A stretch of 64,000 nt of DNA from JAEYOM01 sp036260935 (GTDB taxonomy: Bacteria; Bacillota; Clostridia; Acetivibrionales; DTU013), in the NCBI GenBank assembly GCA_036260935.1, contig DATALQ010000013.1, forward strand, positions 61,483-125,482, in the 5' to 3' direction. How positions within the stretch are numbered: position 1 is the stretch's first letter; each line of letters starts with the position of its first letter. The notes below the pieces were generated by a model that saw only the letters and a program-made list of their open reading frames with translations, had not been told where the DNA came from and made no database searches. Positions 32,692 through 41,830 of this stretch are shown in pieces. The translations under genes were made by a program, and so were the position numbers.

Positions 32692-33255
32692 TTACTGCAG
32701 TGCCGAAGTCTGCTCAACTGTCTTGTACATGCTTGCGAGAGTACCCAAAGCTTCCGCCGGCGCAGCCTCCAACGGATAATAGCCTTTTTTGACCATCCAT
32801 TGCCAGATGTCGTATGCATGGTGTGAGCACATCATAAATGCACTTTCCAGAAACGATCTTATTTCAGGGTTGCTGACTTCCATCGCATGCCAGGCATATT
32901 CCCTTCCGGCCCGCTTTAAAGTCAGCAGGTAAGCCGTAGCGATTTCACGGTCATCCAGGGTCTGTACATCGGTCCTTGGGGTTACGGACTTTACGTTCGT
33001 GGACGACTTCGTATAATCGTCGATGATATTCGTATATTCCGGAACGGGTAACCCCGTCTTCGCTCCGCTTCCCCGACTCAGATACTCTACCTTTGTATTG
33101 TAATCCTTGATATGATACGGGAAATGTTTCTGCAGCAGGGATTTCAACTCCGAGTCCTTGGCCTGGTTGATGAAAAGTGCCATATTCGTGATCGAATTTA
33201 CACAGCTCATAGTAAGTTCATTGAGAGCATAAGCCTCATGTGCTGCCAATTGCAT
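32692..33255 (-). CDS. CotF-like spore coat protein
   Basis: Predicted coat F family (ferritin-like helical) protein. Start at ATG 33255 with AGGAGG eight to nine bases upstream (187 aa); a longer ORF from 33327 lacks support. The first half has AAHEAYALNELTMSCVNSIT. The second has DDREIATAYLLTLKRAGREY, NPEIRSFLESAFMMCSHHAY and DIWQWMVKKGYYP, the CotF pattern ending in a KKGYY-type motif. It is probably expressed during sporulation. It is divergent from the zinc-ribbon gene. Confidence 0.75.
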   Translation of the reverse strand: MQLAAHEAYALNELTMSCVNSITNMALFINQAKDSELKSLLQKHFPYHIKDYNTKVEYLSRGSGAKTGLPVPEYTNIIDDYTKSSTNVKSVTPRTDVQTLDDREIATAYLLTLKRAGREYAWHAMEVSNPEIRSFLESAFMMCSHHAYDIWQWMVKKGYYPLEAAPAEALGTLASMYKTVEQTSALQ

Positions 33256-33357
33256 AGATTTAAACCTCCTGGTCAATATTTTGTTTAAACGTTGTTTAGT
33301 TTCAGCAATCAATGCTTTTTTATTCACATAAAACGTAAGGATGCTTTGAATCTTCTA

Positions 33358-33386
33358 TTGAATATACCGGGCATATTAAATATAAT
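33358..33386 (+). promoter_or_regulatory. Sigma-A promoter of the zinc-ribbon gene
   Basis: TTGAAT, 17-bp spacer, perfect TATAAT, 70 bases before the ATG at 33457. Confidence 0.7.
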
Positions 33387-33456
33387 GTTTGTATAACTAT
33401 TATATAAATGGATTATATAAACAAATAAATTCAAAATTTGAATGGAGGTCGCAGTT

Positions 33457-33942
33457 ATGGCATTCTTGGAGAACCTTGGCAAGAAAGTCGGAGAGGCCGC
33501 ACAGGCAGCTGCCAAAAAGTCGGGTGAGCTTGTGGAAATCACGAAGCTCAACGTCAATATCAACTCTGAAGAAGACAAAATACAGAAACTTTACACACAG
33601 ATAGGTAAATCGGTTTACGAAAAATATTGCCAGTCCGGTGCAGCCGAGGATTACATAAAAGAGAGCTGCGAGGCAATAACAGTTCACGAACAGAATATAA
33701 AGAGCCTGAGAGAAAAAATAGCCGAAGTAAAAGGGACGAAAGCTTGCATTGGCTGCGGCACTGAAATGGAAAGGACCCAGGTTTTCTGCTCAAAATGCGG
33801 CGCCAGGAATGATATTCAGCAGGCACCCTTTCAGCAGGAGGCTCCCCAGACGCAGGAACCTGTCAATATAGCCTGCCCTGCATGCGGCGCTGCTCTTGCT
33901 GCAGGCTCTGCTTTCTGCACGAACTGCGGCACCAGATTATAA
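33457..33942 (+). CDS. Double zinc-ribbon coiled-coil protein
   Basis: 161 aa from ATG 33457, eight bases after GGAGG. The N-terminal half is helical and charged (AFLENLGKKVGEAAQAAAKK; then a coiled coil to about 93). Two zinc ribbons follow: CIGCGTEMERTQVFCSKCG (about 95-113) and CPACGAALAAGSAFCTNCG (about 139-157), each CxxC...CxxC. Proteins of this type are common in Firmicutes and of unknown function. It has its own promoter and terminator. Confidence 0.8.
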   Translation: MAFLENLGKKVGEAAQAAAKKSGELVEITKLNVNINSEEDKIQKLYTQIGKSVYEKYCQSGAAEDYIKESCEAITVHEQNIKSLREKIAEVKGTKACIGCGTEMERTQVFCSKCGARNDIQQAPFQQEAPQTQEPVNIACPACGAALAAGSAFCTNCGTRL

Positions 33943-33955
33943 TAACCTGAAACAC

Positions 33956-33985
33956 AGGGACGGGTCGAATAAAAGACCCGTCCCT
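33956..33985. terminator. Convergent terminator between the zinc-ribbon gene and cphA (R4-like)
   Basis: Perfect 11-bp stem AGGGACGGGTC/GACCCGTCCCT with an 8-nt loop, between two converging genes. The flank TGAAACACAGGGACGGG resembles the palindrome at 39946-40006. T runs are weak on both strands. Confidence 0.65.
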
Positions 33986-34003
33986 TGAAGTTTCACCTTG
34001 GAT

Positions 34004-36667
34004 TCAGCCCACTGCCGACTCCTGCAACACTTGAGCCTCCGGTTTCTCCTTGTCAGCGCGCTGTGAAAGCGTCACCTTACATTTTTCGATTACCTTCAAT
34101 GCGGATTCCAGATCTTCATAGAACATGACGACCAATTCGCCCTGCTTAGCGTCCATTATGGCAGTTTCAAGAGCTTTCTCCTCCGAATAGATAACGCTAA
34201 CCTTGCCGGTGTCCAAGCCGACACTTATTACGGAATCATATAACAGATCGGCAACCTCTCCGGCATCCCGGCCGCGCAGATCGTTATCTTCCTTTATATA
34301 TATTTTGTCAAAGGCCTTTCCGCAAAACCTTCCTACTTCCTGAATACTCCCGTTCATCCTGTCGCCCGGCATGCCGATAATTCCGGTACGGCCCGAGGCA
34401 TCGATCGAACTCATCAGATCGGCTACCGCCCTGTAGCCCGCCGGATTATGGCCATAATCGAGCATCACGGTAAAACCGCCCATGTCGAACTGGTTGAACC
34501 TTCCTGGATTCGACCCTACGTCCGGTCTGAAATCCGTAATGCCCTTCCTGATCGCAGCTTTTGATATACCAAGAGCAAGCAGAGAGGCCGCAGCCGCGAG
34601 AGAATTCTCAATATTGCAGGAAGCCTTTCCGCCGAAGGTTATCGGTATTTCATCAACCTTTGCTATAAATGTTTCCCTGCCCTCATTATACGAATAAATC
34701 GAGTCCTCCTTTTTATAAACTACACGGTTCCCCTTCTCTATTTCCTTTTTGATCAGCGGGTTATTACTGTCCCTGGAAAACAAAAACGGCTTGCATACTA
34801 TTCTTTGCAGGAGCCAGGGCGTCATCCCGTCATCTGCATTCAGAACGGCATGTCCCTCAGGTTTTACGGCCTCTATTACCAGGGCTTTGACCTTCGCAAG
34901 ATCCTCCAGCGTATTTATTCCGTCGAGGCCCAGATGATCCTCGCTGATATTTGTTATGACTCCGACGTCGGCAGCATCATAACCCAGTCCGCGTTTAATA
35001 ATACCGCCCCTAGCTGTTTCAAGCACGGCAGCCTCGACCCTCTGGTCCCGAAGTACCCTTGCCGCACTCAGCGCCCCCGTATTGTCTCCTTTCAGTACGC
35101 ATTCACCTCCAACATAAATACCGCTGGTGGAAGTCATGCCTGTGACCTTGCCCGCCAAACCGAGCGTGTGTGCAATCATCCGGGTTACCGTAGTCTTGCC
35201 GTTCGTACCTGTGACCGACACTATAGGTATATTGCAGGGAGAACCTGCAGGATAAAGCATATCCAGGATATCGCCTGCAACATTGCGGGGAGTTCCCTCT
35301 GTCGGATATATGTGCATGCGAAGGCCCGGAGCGGCGTTTACCTCGATCAACGCCCCGTTCTGCGGCGTAAGAGGCTGCGAAATGTCTTCACAGGTTATAT
35401 CGATGCCGGCTACATCCAGATTCATAAGCTCGGCCGCTTTAACGGCAAGGTCGGCGATCCCGGGGTGTACTTCCTCAGTACAGTCTCTGGCCGTACCTCC
35501 CGTGCTCAGGTTACCGTTATATCTTAGAAGCACCCTGTCACCCATTGACGGTATGCTGTTTTCATCATATCCGTATTTCGCCAGTACCTGTTTTGACATT
35601 TCATCGATTTTTATATAAGTCAAAGGCTTTTCATGATCCGATCCACGTAGAGGGTTTCTGTTTTCTATTTCGACCAACTGCTTTATTGTACTGCTCCCGT
35701 CCCCGTTAACTACCGGAGGTTTCCTCTCAGCTGCCGCGACCAGCTTCCCGTCAATGACAAGCAGCCTGTAATCCTTTCCGGGAATGTACTTTTCGACGAT
35801 AACTGCCCGGCTGTATTGTACAGCTGTCCGGAATGCATCCTCGAGTTCCTTCAATTCGCGGATATTGGTGAAAACACCCTTTCCCTGATTGGCGTCGTAC
35901 GGTTTTACGACTACGGGGTAACCTAAACAATTCGCAATAGCGGCGGCAGAGCCGGGCGTATAGGCAATATCTCCGTAAGGGACCGGTATTCCGGCCTCTG
36001 AAAGTATTCGTTTCGTCAAATGCTTATTGCCGGCAAGGTCAACAGAAACACAGCCGGAGCTGTCCGTGAGAGAAGCTTCGAGGTACCGGGTATACTTGCC
36101 GGTGCCAAGCTGCAGTATGCTGGAGTGCTCAAGGCAGTGGACCGGTATGTTCCTTTTAATTGCTTCCGCATAGATTGCACCCGTACTTGTGCCGAGATCC
36201 GATTCAGCCGCCATTCGGGAGAGTTCATGGAAAACTCTCCCGAAGTCGGGCAGCTTGCCTTCTATCAGAGAATTTACCATATTAACTGCAGTAAGCAGGC
36301 ATTCTATGGCGAATTTCTCATTCCTGTACTCGAATACCATATAATAAACTGTCGGGTCCTCCGTAACCCGGCTTTTTCCGTAATTCACCTGATAACCCAT
36401 GATACTTTGCAATTCAAGCACCATATGCTCAGTCACATGGGTAAGATAAGTCCCCTCCCTCAGCCTGTCGCCAAAGCCGCCCTCATAGCCGACTCCGCAG
36501 ACATGGTTGGCGAGACCCGGCAGCATCGTAAGGAGCCTTTCATTGAACATATCGATATCTTTGGTCGGTGTATCATATAATTCTCCAAGACTTACAACAG
36601 CCTTAATTACCGGTTTGAGACTATAAATGTTCTTTCCTTTGAATGGCTGTATTTGATGTATTTCCAC
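34004..36667 (-). CDS. cphA: Cyanophycin synthetase
   Basis: Polymerises Asp and Arg into cyanophycin, a nitrogen reserve, at the expense of ATP. It starts with GTG at 36667, five to seven bases after GGGAGG, giving 887 aa and the family opening EIHQIQPFKGKNIYSLKPVI. An ATP-grasp domain (about 215-475; GYPVVVKPYDANQGKGVFTN and GLRMHIYPTEGTPRNVAGDI) is followed by a Mur-ligase-like domain (about 490-850; VTGTNGKTTVTRMIAHTL, ISEDHLGLDGINTLEDLAKV, LDYGHNPAGYRAVADLM). The length and architecture are typical. It is last in the iadA-(small gene)-cphB-cphA array. Confidence 0.96.
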   Translation of the reverse strand: MEIHQIQPFKGKNIYSLKPVIKAVVSLGELYDTPTKDIDMFNERLLTMLPGLANHVCGVGYEGGFGDRLREGTYLTHVTEHMVLELQSIMGYQVNYGKSRVTEDPTVYYMVFEYRNEKFAIECLLTAVNMVNSLIEGKLPDFGRVFHELSRMAAESDLGTSTGAIYAEAIKRNIPVHCLEHSSILQLGTGKYTRYLEASLTDSSGCVSVDLAGNKHLTKRILSEAGIPVPYGDIAYTPGSAAAIANCLGYPVVVKPYDANQGKGVFTNIRELKELEDAFRTAVQYSRAVIVEKYIPGKDYRLLVIDGKLVAAAERKPPVVNGDGSSTIKQLVEIENRNPLRGSDHEKPLTYIKIDEMSKQVLAKYGYDENSIPSMGDRVLLRYNGNLSTGGTARDCTEEVHPGIADLAVKAAELMNLDVAGIDITCEDISQPLTPQNGALIEVNAAPGLRMHIYPTEGTPRNVAGDILDMLYPAGSPCNIPIVSVTGTNGKTTVTRMIAHTLGLAGKVTGMTSTSGIYVGGECVLKGDNTGALSAARVLRDQRVEAAVLETARGGIIKRGLGYDAADVGVITNISEDHLGLDGINTLEDLAKVKALVIEAVKPEGHAVLNADDGMTPWLLQRIVCKPFLFSRDSNNPLIKKEIEKGNRVVYKKEDSIYSYNEGRETFIAKVDEIPITFGGKASCNIENSLAAAASLLALGISKAAIRKGITDFRPDVGSNPGRFNQFDMGGFTVMLDYGHNPAGYRAVADLMSSIDASGRTGIIGMPGDRMNGSIQEVGRFCGKAFDKIYIKEDNDLRGRDAGEVADLLYDSVISVGLDTGKVSVIYSEEKALETAIMDAKQGELVVMFYEDLESALKVIEKCKVTLSQRADKEKPEAQVLQESAVG

Positions 36668-36681
36668 AAAGTTTCCTCCCA

Positions 36682-37482
36682 TTAGTGCAGCCGCATAACT
36701 TCCCTGCCGATAAGATTAAAGCCATAACCGGCCGGCAGGACATGCAGGACTACATTAGCTATGGCCAGATTTTCATCCGGCTTCAATTCAGATACGTTTG
36801 AACTCGTTATATTACGCCCGTCAACAACAGTAACGGAATTGCTCCCGACGACTTCGAAATGATCGTCCGGAAATACTCTTATGGCTGTATCCTCATCGAT
36901 ACCTATCCCGAGGATCGACGGATTCTCCGCCACACCGCACAAAAGCCTTCCGATCCTTCCCCTTTGATGAAAATGCTGATCTATAAGAGCTCTTTCAAGC
37001 AGCCCAAGACCCGGGGCCATTTTGAGGGTGCATTTCCTGGCAGGGTCATTATTGTTGCCATCGACTATCATGGTGCGGCTCATGGCGGAAGCTCCGGCAC
37101 TTGTCCCCGCTATAGCGGCACCGGACTTGTACGCATTGTGCAGCGCCGTATAGACCTTGGTCCCGCCCAATATGCTGGTTATTCTTAGTTGATCCCCGCC
37201 GGTAAAGAATATACCGTCGGATTCTGCTATCACTTTAGCATTGATATCCATATCGGCGTCGTTACGTGTATTGATATTCAGTATAGTGGTATTATGAGCC
37301 CCGAGTGCAGTGAACAGCGTTTTATACTGGTTCCCCGCCTCGCCGGGCATTTCGGTAGCGGTCGTGATTACAGTCAGTTTCGCCCCCGCGGCACCGGAAA
37401 GAGCAACAAATGTTTTAAGTATGACGCACTCTCCGGTTTTATCCTCAGCACCGCCAATTATGATCAAGTTTCCTGTATCCAT
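36682..37482 (-). CDS. cphB: Cyanophycinase
   Basis: Serine-type exopeptidase (S51 family) releasing beta-Asp-Arg dipeptides from cyanophycin. The 266-aa protein has IFFTGGDQLRITS (about 91-103) and the nucleophile elbow AGTSAGASAMSRTM (about 125-138). The region around IDQHFHQRGRIGRL (about 165-178) and GIGIDEDTA completes the active site. cphA begins 15 bases after its stop. Confidence 0.95.
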   Translation of the reverse strand: MDTGNLIIIGGAEDKTGECVILKTFVALSGAAGAKLTVITTATEMPGEAGNQYKTLFTALGAHNTTILNINTRNDADMDINAKVIAESDGIFFTGGDQLRITSILGGTKVYTALHNAYKSGAAIAGTSAGASAMSRTMIVDGNNNDPARKCTLKMAPGLGLLERALIDQHFHQRGRIGRLLCGVAENPSILGIGIDEDTAIRVFPDDHFEVVGSNSVTVVDGRNITSSNVSELKPDENLAIANVVLHVLPAGYGFNLIGREVMRLH

Positions 37483-37502
37483 TTCATCACCGATTATTAT
37501 CC

Positions 37503-37775
37503 TTATATGCCTATTACTTTTTTAAGACAGCTATAGAAAATTTCGTTGAAAATCAAGCCTGCAGCTATAAACAGGATACTTGCGAGTATAAGCCTCAAAC
37601 CTGATCTGCTGCCCTGCTTGCTTGCCATTATGCCCATAATTACCGCAATAACGCCGAAAAAATATGGGTATCTGATGAGCGACAAGACAGCCGTGATCCA
37701 TCCGATCGTAAGGAGGAACATGCTGCCTGGCGCAGCCGGTCTGTCAGCGCTGCTTCTATTATAGGAATAATCCAT
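37503..37775 (-). CDS. Small membrane protein in the cyanophycin operon
   Basis: 90 aa from ATG 37775 (GAGGTGA upstream; the GTG three codons earlier overlaps the SD). A hydrophilic head (DYSYNRSSADRPAAPGS) precedes two or three transmembrane segments (MFLLTIGWITAVLSLIRYP; FFGVIAVIMGIMAS; LILASILFIAAGLIF). It resembles small DUF4190-like proteins. Function unknown. It lies 20 bp before cphB. Confidence 0.7.
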   Translation of the reverse strand: MDYSYNRSSADRPAAPGSMFLLTIGWITAVLSLIRYPYFFGVIAVIMGIMASKQGSRSGLRLILASILFIAAGLIFNEIFYSCLKKVIGI

Positions 37776-37866
37776 CCGGTTCACCTCATGACTTATTCTT
37801 TATTGACAATGCCGCGTATATGCATCCAATTCATGAGAATACATAACAACAGGCGAAAATGTACTT

Positions 37867-38988
37867 TCAAACAGGCTTGCCGCCCTCAAGCAGCAGTCTC
37901 CCACGGCCATAGAGCCTGTCCTGCATAAACGAATCCCTTTCTATTATTAAAATGTCGGCATCGCGCCCAACCTCCAGTTTTCCCTTAGTCTCAAGCTTAA
38001 GAACTTTTGCCACATTTTCCGTTACGACTCTCAGCGCATCACATAAAGGTATACCATAATCCTTAACAGCCGACCTGATGTCGTTGAACAGCGACATAAC
38101 ACTGGCAATCCCGTCATGAGAATCCCCTGCACCGCTTCCATTGCCGTCCGAGGAGACGGTTACCCTTTCAAGGCCGCCCTTTGAGGCCAACAGTTCAAGC
38201 AGGCATTCAGGAACGCTCCTGCCAGCCTTTGTATTTTCTCCAGCAGTAAGATCAATCATTCCTCCATTTTCATGAAATCGGACAGACTGGCTGAATAGCG
38301 AGCCGTTTCTGTTCAGATGCGTCGGTACGAACATGGTAACGGGAAAATCAGACGATTCCAGAAGCTCTATAAGAGGCGCCAGCCCGGATTTACCGTCACC
38401 GGTATGGAAATGTACCACACCGGCCTTTTCACCGAGCATTCCCCCCGTGAGAGCCTCGTAGGACATTTCTCTGAGTTCCTGAAGAGACGGACACGAGGAT
38501 CTGTAATCAGATATGGCGATCTCACCTACGCCCAACACTTCGTTAATCAATGCGATATCATTCAGTACACTACCGGTAGCAGTAACAGTGGGCACGCCGT
38601 AGAAGCCCGTATAAACATAAGCCGACAAACCTTCATGTTCCAACTGACGCGCTTTCATTATCAGCCCCGGCACACTTTTATCCACACCGTCAAAGCCAAG
38701 TACTCCCACTACTGTAGTTATTCCTGCGGAAACAAGCTTATCCGCTCCTATAGGATCCACTATACTTTTGGGTCCCTGCTCTCCGCCCCCTCCGACAATA
38801 TGCACGTGTTGGTCTATAAATCCCGGGCAGGCTATTTTTCCTCTGCAATCTACAACCTCGGAAAAAGTAAGCTGTCCTTCCTTTATATCCGGCGCTATCA
38901 TTGCTATCCTGCCGAATGCGATCAAAATGTCCCTTATACCTAAATACTGCGGCGCGTAGCATTCGACATTCTTCAGCAGCTTGAACAT
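37867..38988 (-). CDS. iadA: Isoaspartyl dipeptidase
   Basis: Binuclear zinc amidohydrolase (M38 family) that splits beta-aspartyl dipeptides, here most likely the beta-Asp-Arg made by CphB. The 373 aa include PGFIDQHVHIVGGGGEQGPK (about 55-74, metal His pair and specificity loop), GFYGVPTVTATGSV (about 128-141), VVHFHTGDGKSGLAPL (about 192-207) and VSSDGNGSG (about 278-286). First gene of the cyanophycin cluster and divergent from the LexA-like gene. Confidence 0.93.
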   Translation of the reverse strand: MFKLLKNVECYAPQYLGIRDILIAFGRIAMIAPDIKEGQLTFSEVVDCRGKIACPGFIDQHVHIVGGGGEQGPKSIVDPIGADKLVSAGITTVVGVLGFDGVDKSVPGLIMKARQLEHEGLSAYVYTGFYGVPTVTATGSVLNDIALINEVLGVGEIAISDYRSSCPSLQELREMSYEALTGGMLGEKAGVVHFHTGDGKSGLAPLIELLESSDFPVTMFVPTHLNRNGSLFSQSVRFHENGGMIDLTAGENTKAGRSVPECLLELLASKGGLERVTVSSDGNGSGAGDSHDGIASVMSLFNDIRSAVKDYGIPLCDALRVVTENVAKVLKLETKGKLEVGRDADILIIERDSFMQDRLYGRGRLLLEGGKPV

Positions 38989-39164
38989 AATACCCGTATA
39001 TCTCCTATCATTGTTTCAATATATTATTTTTTACATTAAAAAAATCGATATACATTTTATTTATTCGTCGGTAATCTGCCTCCTTCTAAGTAATAAGGGC
39101 AGGTATACATCATTTTGTAATTACAATATTATGTTTTTTTCTTACATTGATTACATTATTTAAT

Positions 39165-39193
39165 TTGAATATTTGATTTTAATCTGCTAAACT
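39165..39193 (+). promoter_or_regulatory. Sigma-A promoter of the LexA-like gene
   Basis: TTGAAT, 17-bp spacer, TAAACT, 53 bases before the ATG. I saw no canonical GAAC-N4-GTTC-type SOS box near it. The remainder of 38989-39246 is AT-rich without an ORF. Confidence 0.5.
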
Positions 39194-39246
39194 GGTTTAT
39201 GTTTGTTTTATGTAAAGTAATTTATTTCAAAGGGTGATTAAAAAAT

Positions 39247-39882
39247 ATGCTATCAAACTTCTCTAGCTTGACCGCAAAACAGAAAAAAGTATACACAGCA
39301 ATTGAGACCTATATCAATCAAAACGGTATACCCCCGACGGTACGCGAAATCGGAGAGCTGGTCGGTGAAAAGACCCCGGGAGCAGTTCAGGGTATTCTAA
39401 ACAGGCTTGAACAAAAGGGAGTGATCAAAAGACAGCTCGGAGCAGCCAGATCTATCCAGCTTGTCTCATCCGATGAGCAGATGTACGTAAAACCGGCATA
39501 TATACCGGAAATAAAGAAGATCAGTAAAAGAAATATTTCTGACCTGACAAACATTTATAATATTGAAAAGTACCATCCGTTTTCACCCGATTTCGTTACG
39601 GAGGATAAGGGATATTTCCTGTTTGAATCCCCGGTCGACGGTTTATCGGAAAGCGGCTTCGGCGCAAATGACCTGATATTGGTCAATCCGTCTGCCGAGC
39701 CAAAATCGGGAGATATAGTTTTGATGTTTTATGAAAACCGCTCCCTGCTTAGATATTTTTACCCGGAAAGTGACGGAACACTTACACTGAAAGCTGATTC
39801 CAGCATTATCGACAAGGTTCGCTTTACTCCGGAAGAAGTAAACATAATTGGTAAGGTTGAAGGCAGGTATACAAGGTTTTAA
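39247..39882 (+). CDS. LexA-like repressor with inactive peptidase domain
   Basis: The 211-aa protein aligns end to end with LexA. The N-terminal winged HTH (about 1-70) has SLTAKQKKVYTAIETYI and GIPPTVREIGELVGEKTPGA. The C-terminal S24 fold has FESPVDGLSESGFGANDLIL and SGDIVLMFYENRSLLRYFYP. Gap-free comparison with Bacillus LexA, recalled from memory, places Gly132 where the catalytic Ser stands (GDSM becomes VDGL) and Arg169 at the catalytic Lys; the Ala-Gly cleavage site is missing. It should therefore not self-cleave with RecA. It probably binds DNA constitutively or uses another signal. It is divergent from iadA. Confidence 0.85.
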   Translation: MLSNFSSLTAKQKKVYTAIETYINQNGIPPTVREIGELVGEKTPGAVQGILNRLEQKGVIKRQLGAARSIQLVSSDEQMYVKPAYIPEIKKISKRNISDLTNIYNIEKYHPFSPDFVTEDKGYFLFESPVDGLSESGFGANDLILVNPSAEPKSGDIVLMFYENRSLLRYFYPESDGTLTLKADSSIIDKVRFTPEEVNIIGKVEGRYTRF

Positions 39883-39909
39883 AGAAGCGATAGAATAGTT
39901 ATGTTTTAG

Positions 39910-39945
39910 GAGTAGATCCGCTTATGAGAGGATCTGCTCTTTTTT
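39910..39945 (+). terminator. Terminator after the LexA-like gene
   Basis: The stem GAGTAGATCC/GGATCTGCTC (one G-T pair) is followed by six T. Confidence 0.88.
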
Positions 39946-40006
39946 GTAGCTTGAAACGCGGGGACGGGGACAAGGTCCCTGTCCCCGCTCCCATGTAGCT
40001 TGAAAC
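39946..40006. repeat. R4 palindrome flanked by 12-bp direct repeats
   Basis: GTAGCTTGAAAC occurs at 39946-39957 and 39995-40006. Between them lies the palindrome GCGGGGACGGGGAC/GTCCCTGTCCCCGC. The segment TTGAAACGCGGGGACGGG resembles the flank of the hairpin at 33956-33985. Possible small mobile hairpin or REP-like sequence. Confidence 0.55.
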
Positions 40007-40023
40007 TCAGTGTGGTTGAATGC

Positions 40024-40053
40024 AAAAAAAGCTGGCTCGTAAGAGCCAGCTTT
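40024..40053 (-). terminator. Terminator after oppA
   Basis: Perfect 11-bp stem AAAGCTGGCTC/GAGCCAGCTTT with loop TTAC, followed by a run of T on the minus strand, 20 bases past the stop. Confidence 0.92.
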
Positions 40054-40072
40054 AGTGGTTTTACAGTAACTA

Positions 40073-41692
40073 TTATTTAGCTGCAGCCGGAGCTGTTGCT
40101 GTTGCATACATGAAGTACTTGAAGCCAAGAGGCGAAGTGTACATGCCTGTCAGGCTCTGATTCTGCAGATACAGGTCTACATAGTAGTAGATCGGGCAAA
40201 GCATCCAATCCTTGAAGATGAGGTCTTCTGCCTTGTGCATCTTTTCGAAGCGTCCCTTAGGATCTGTTTCGCTCTTGATTTCGGAAATCAGCTTGTCATA
40301 CTCGGGATTACTCCACTGAGCATCATTGTTTCCGCCGCCGGTTACCCACATGTCGAGGAAGGAAATAGGATCGTTGTAATCACCCAGCCAACCGTTACGT
40401 GCGATCTGGTATTCACCGTTCTTACGGGTGTTGAGGAAGGTTCCCCATTCCTGTGAAGAAAGGGTTACATTGACGCCGATCTTCTTCCACATATTCTGGA
40501 GAGCTTCACCTATCTGCTGGTGGCCTGTACCTTCGTTATAAAGATACTCTATGGCAGGAAGACCCTTGCCGTCCGGATAACCAGCCTGTGCGAGAAGTTC
40601 CTTTGCCTTAGCGAGGTTGGCTTCATTTGCAGCTTCGGTAGGATCATAATAATCGCCGCCAACTGCGCGGAATTCCTTCGACTTGTCGGAATCGGAAAGT
40701 CCTATCGGCACATATGCACCTGCAGGAACCTGACCGGTCTTGCCGATGTTCTTTACGATATAATTACGGTCAACTGCAAGTGTCAAAGCCTGGCGGACAA
40801 GAGGATTGTCCAGGGGAGCTTTCTTCACATTGTAGGAGATGTAATAAGTTCCAAGCTGGCCTTCAAGATGGAAGTCCTTCTTGTCCCTCCATGCGTCTAT
40901 TTCATCCTGCGGCATGCTGTCTGCAAACAGGATCTCGTTCTGCTTGTATGCGTTAAGGATTGATACGTCGTCTTCCATCAGAACGAACTTGATGTTTTCA
41001 GAACCCAGTGCCTTGTAATTCCAGTAATTCTTATTCTTTGTGAAGGTAATGTGAGAACCGGGAACCCATTCGCTCATCTTATACGGGCCATTGCCGATAT
41101 AAGTCTTGGGGTCGGTTGCCCATGCATCGCCGTTAGCTTCGATTATATCCTGGCGTACAGGAGAGTATGCCGGGAATGCAGTAAGTTCGAGGAAGTACGG
41201 AACTGCATTCTTCAGCTTGACTACAAGAGTCTTGTCATCTGTAGCAGTTACATCAAGCTTACCTTCATCATAGCCTTTGATTACGTCGAACATGTAAGCA
41301 TAGTCAGCTGCCGTGTCAGGCGAGATAGCGCGGTTCCATGAATAAACGAAATCACTTGCCTTTACAGGCTTGCCGTCGCTCCACTTCAGACCGTCACGAA
41401 GGTGGAATGTGTAAGTAGTGTCGTTATCGGTTACATCATAGGATTTTGCCTGGCCAGGTACCGGAACACTGTTTTTATCGAGTGTCATCAGTCCTTCAAA
41501 GGCATGGATTATCATTGTTGCGCCATCGACAGCCGAGTTCAGTGCCGGGTCAATCGTATCAGGATCCGGTCCGACGTTGACTGCAAGTGTGTCGAGTTTT
41601 CCGGAATTGCTGCTTCCAGTGCCCGAGCATGCAGTGAAAAGTAAGCTGAGGACCAACACCAATGAGACCAATAGTGCCGATTTTCTTTTCAT
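40073..41692 (-). CDS. oppA: Oligopeptide ABC transporter substrate-binding lipoprotein
   Basis: Captures peptides outside the cell for the OppBCDF permease. The 539-aa protein has a lipoprotein signal (SALLVSLVLVLSLLFTAC, lipobox LFTAC, Cys22). The SBP family 5 body includes NVGPDPDTIDPALNS, YTFHLRDGLKWSDGKPVKAS and LARNGWLGDYNDPI-like segments (here IARNGWLGDYNDPISFLDMW). It lies 139 bp after oppF with a palindrome (GTACAATTGTAC, 41716-41727) in its leader, so it may also have its own promoter. Confidence 0.95.
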   Translation of the reverse strand: MKRKSALLVSLVLVLSLLFTACSGTGSSNSGKLDTLAVNVGPDPDTIDPALNSAVDGATMIIHAFEGLMTLDKNSVPVPGQAKSYDVTDNDTTYTFHLRDGLKWSDGKPVKASDFVYSWNRAISPDTAADYAYMFDVIKGYDEGKLDVTATDDKTLVVKLKNAVPYFLELTAFPAYSPVRQDIIEANGDAWATDPKTYIGNGPYKMSEWVPGSHITFTKNKNYWNYKALGSENIKFVLMEDDVSILNAYKQNEILFADSMPQDEIDAWRDKKDFHLEGQLGTYYISYNVKKAPLDNPLVRQALTLAVDRNYIVKNIGKTGQVPAGAYVPIGLSDSDKSKEFRAVGGDYYDPTEAANEANLAKAKELLAQAGYPDGKGLPAIEYLYNEGTGHQQIGEALQNMWKKIGVNVTLSSQEWGTFLNTRKNGEYQIARNGWLGDYNDPISFLDMWVTGGGNNDAQWSNPEYDKLISEIKSETDPKGRFEKMHKAEDLIFKDWMLCPIYYYVDLYLQNQSLTGMYTSPLGFKYFMYATATAPAAAK

Positions 41693-41830
41693 AATACTAA
41701 CCTCCCATTTGTTTTGTACAATTGTACTCTTTTTTATTATAACGCCCCTGTTCAGATGCCTTATCGTCCGACTTTGCGGTACTATGCGAGCATCTGAATA
41801 AAAGCATTTAATACAACTTGTATTGATTTC

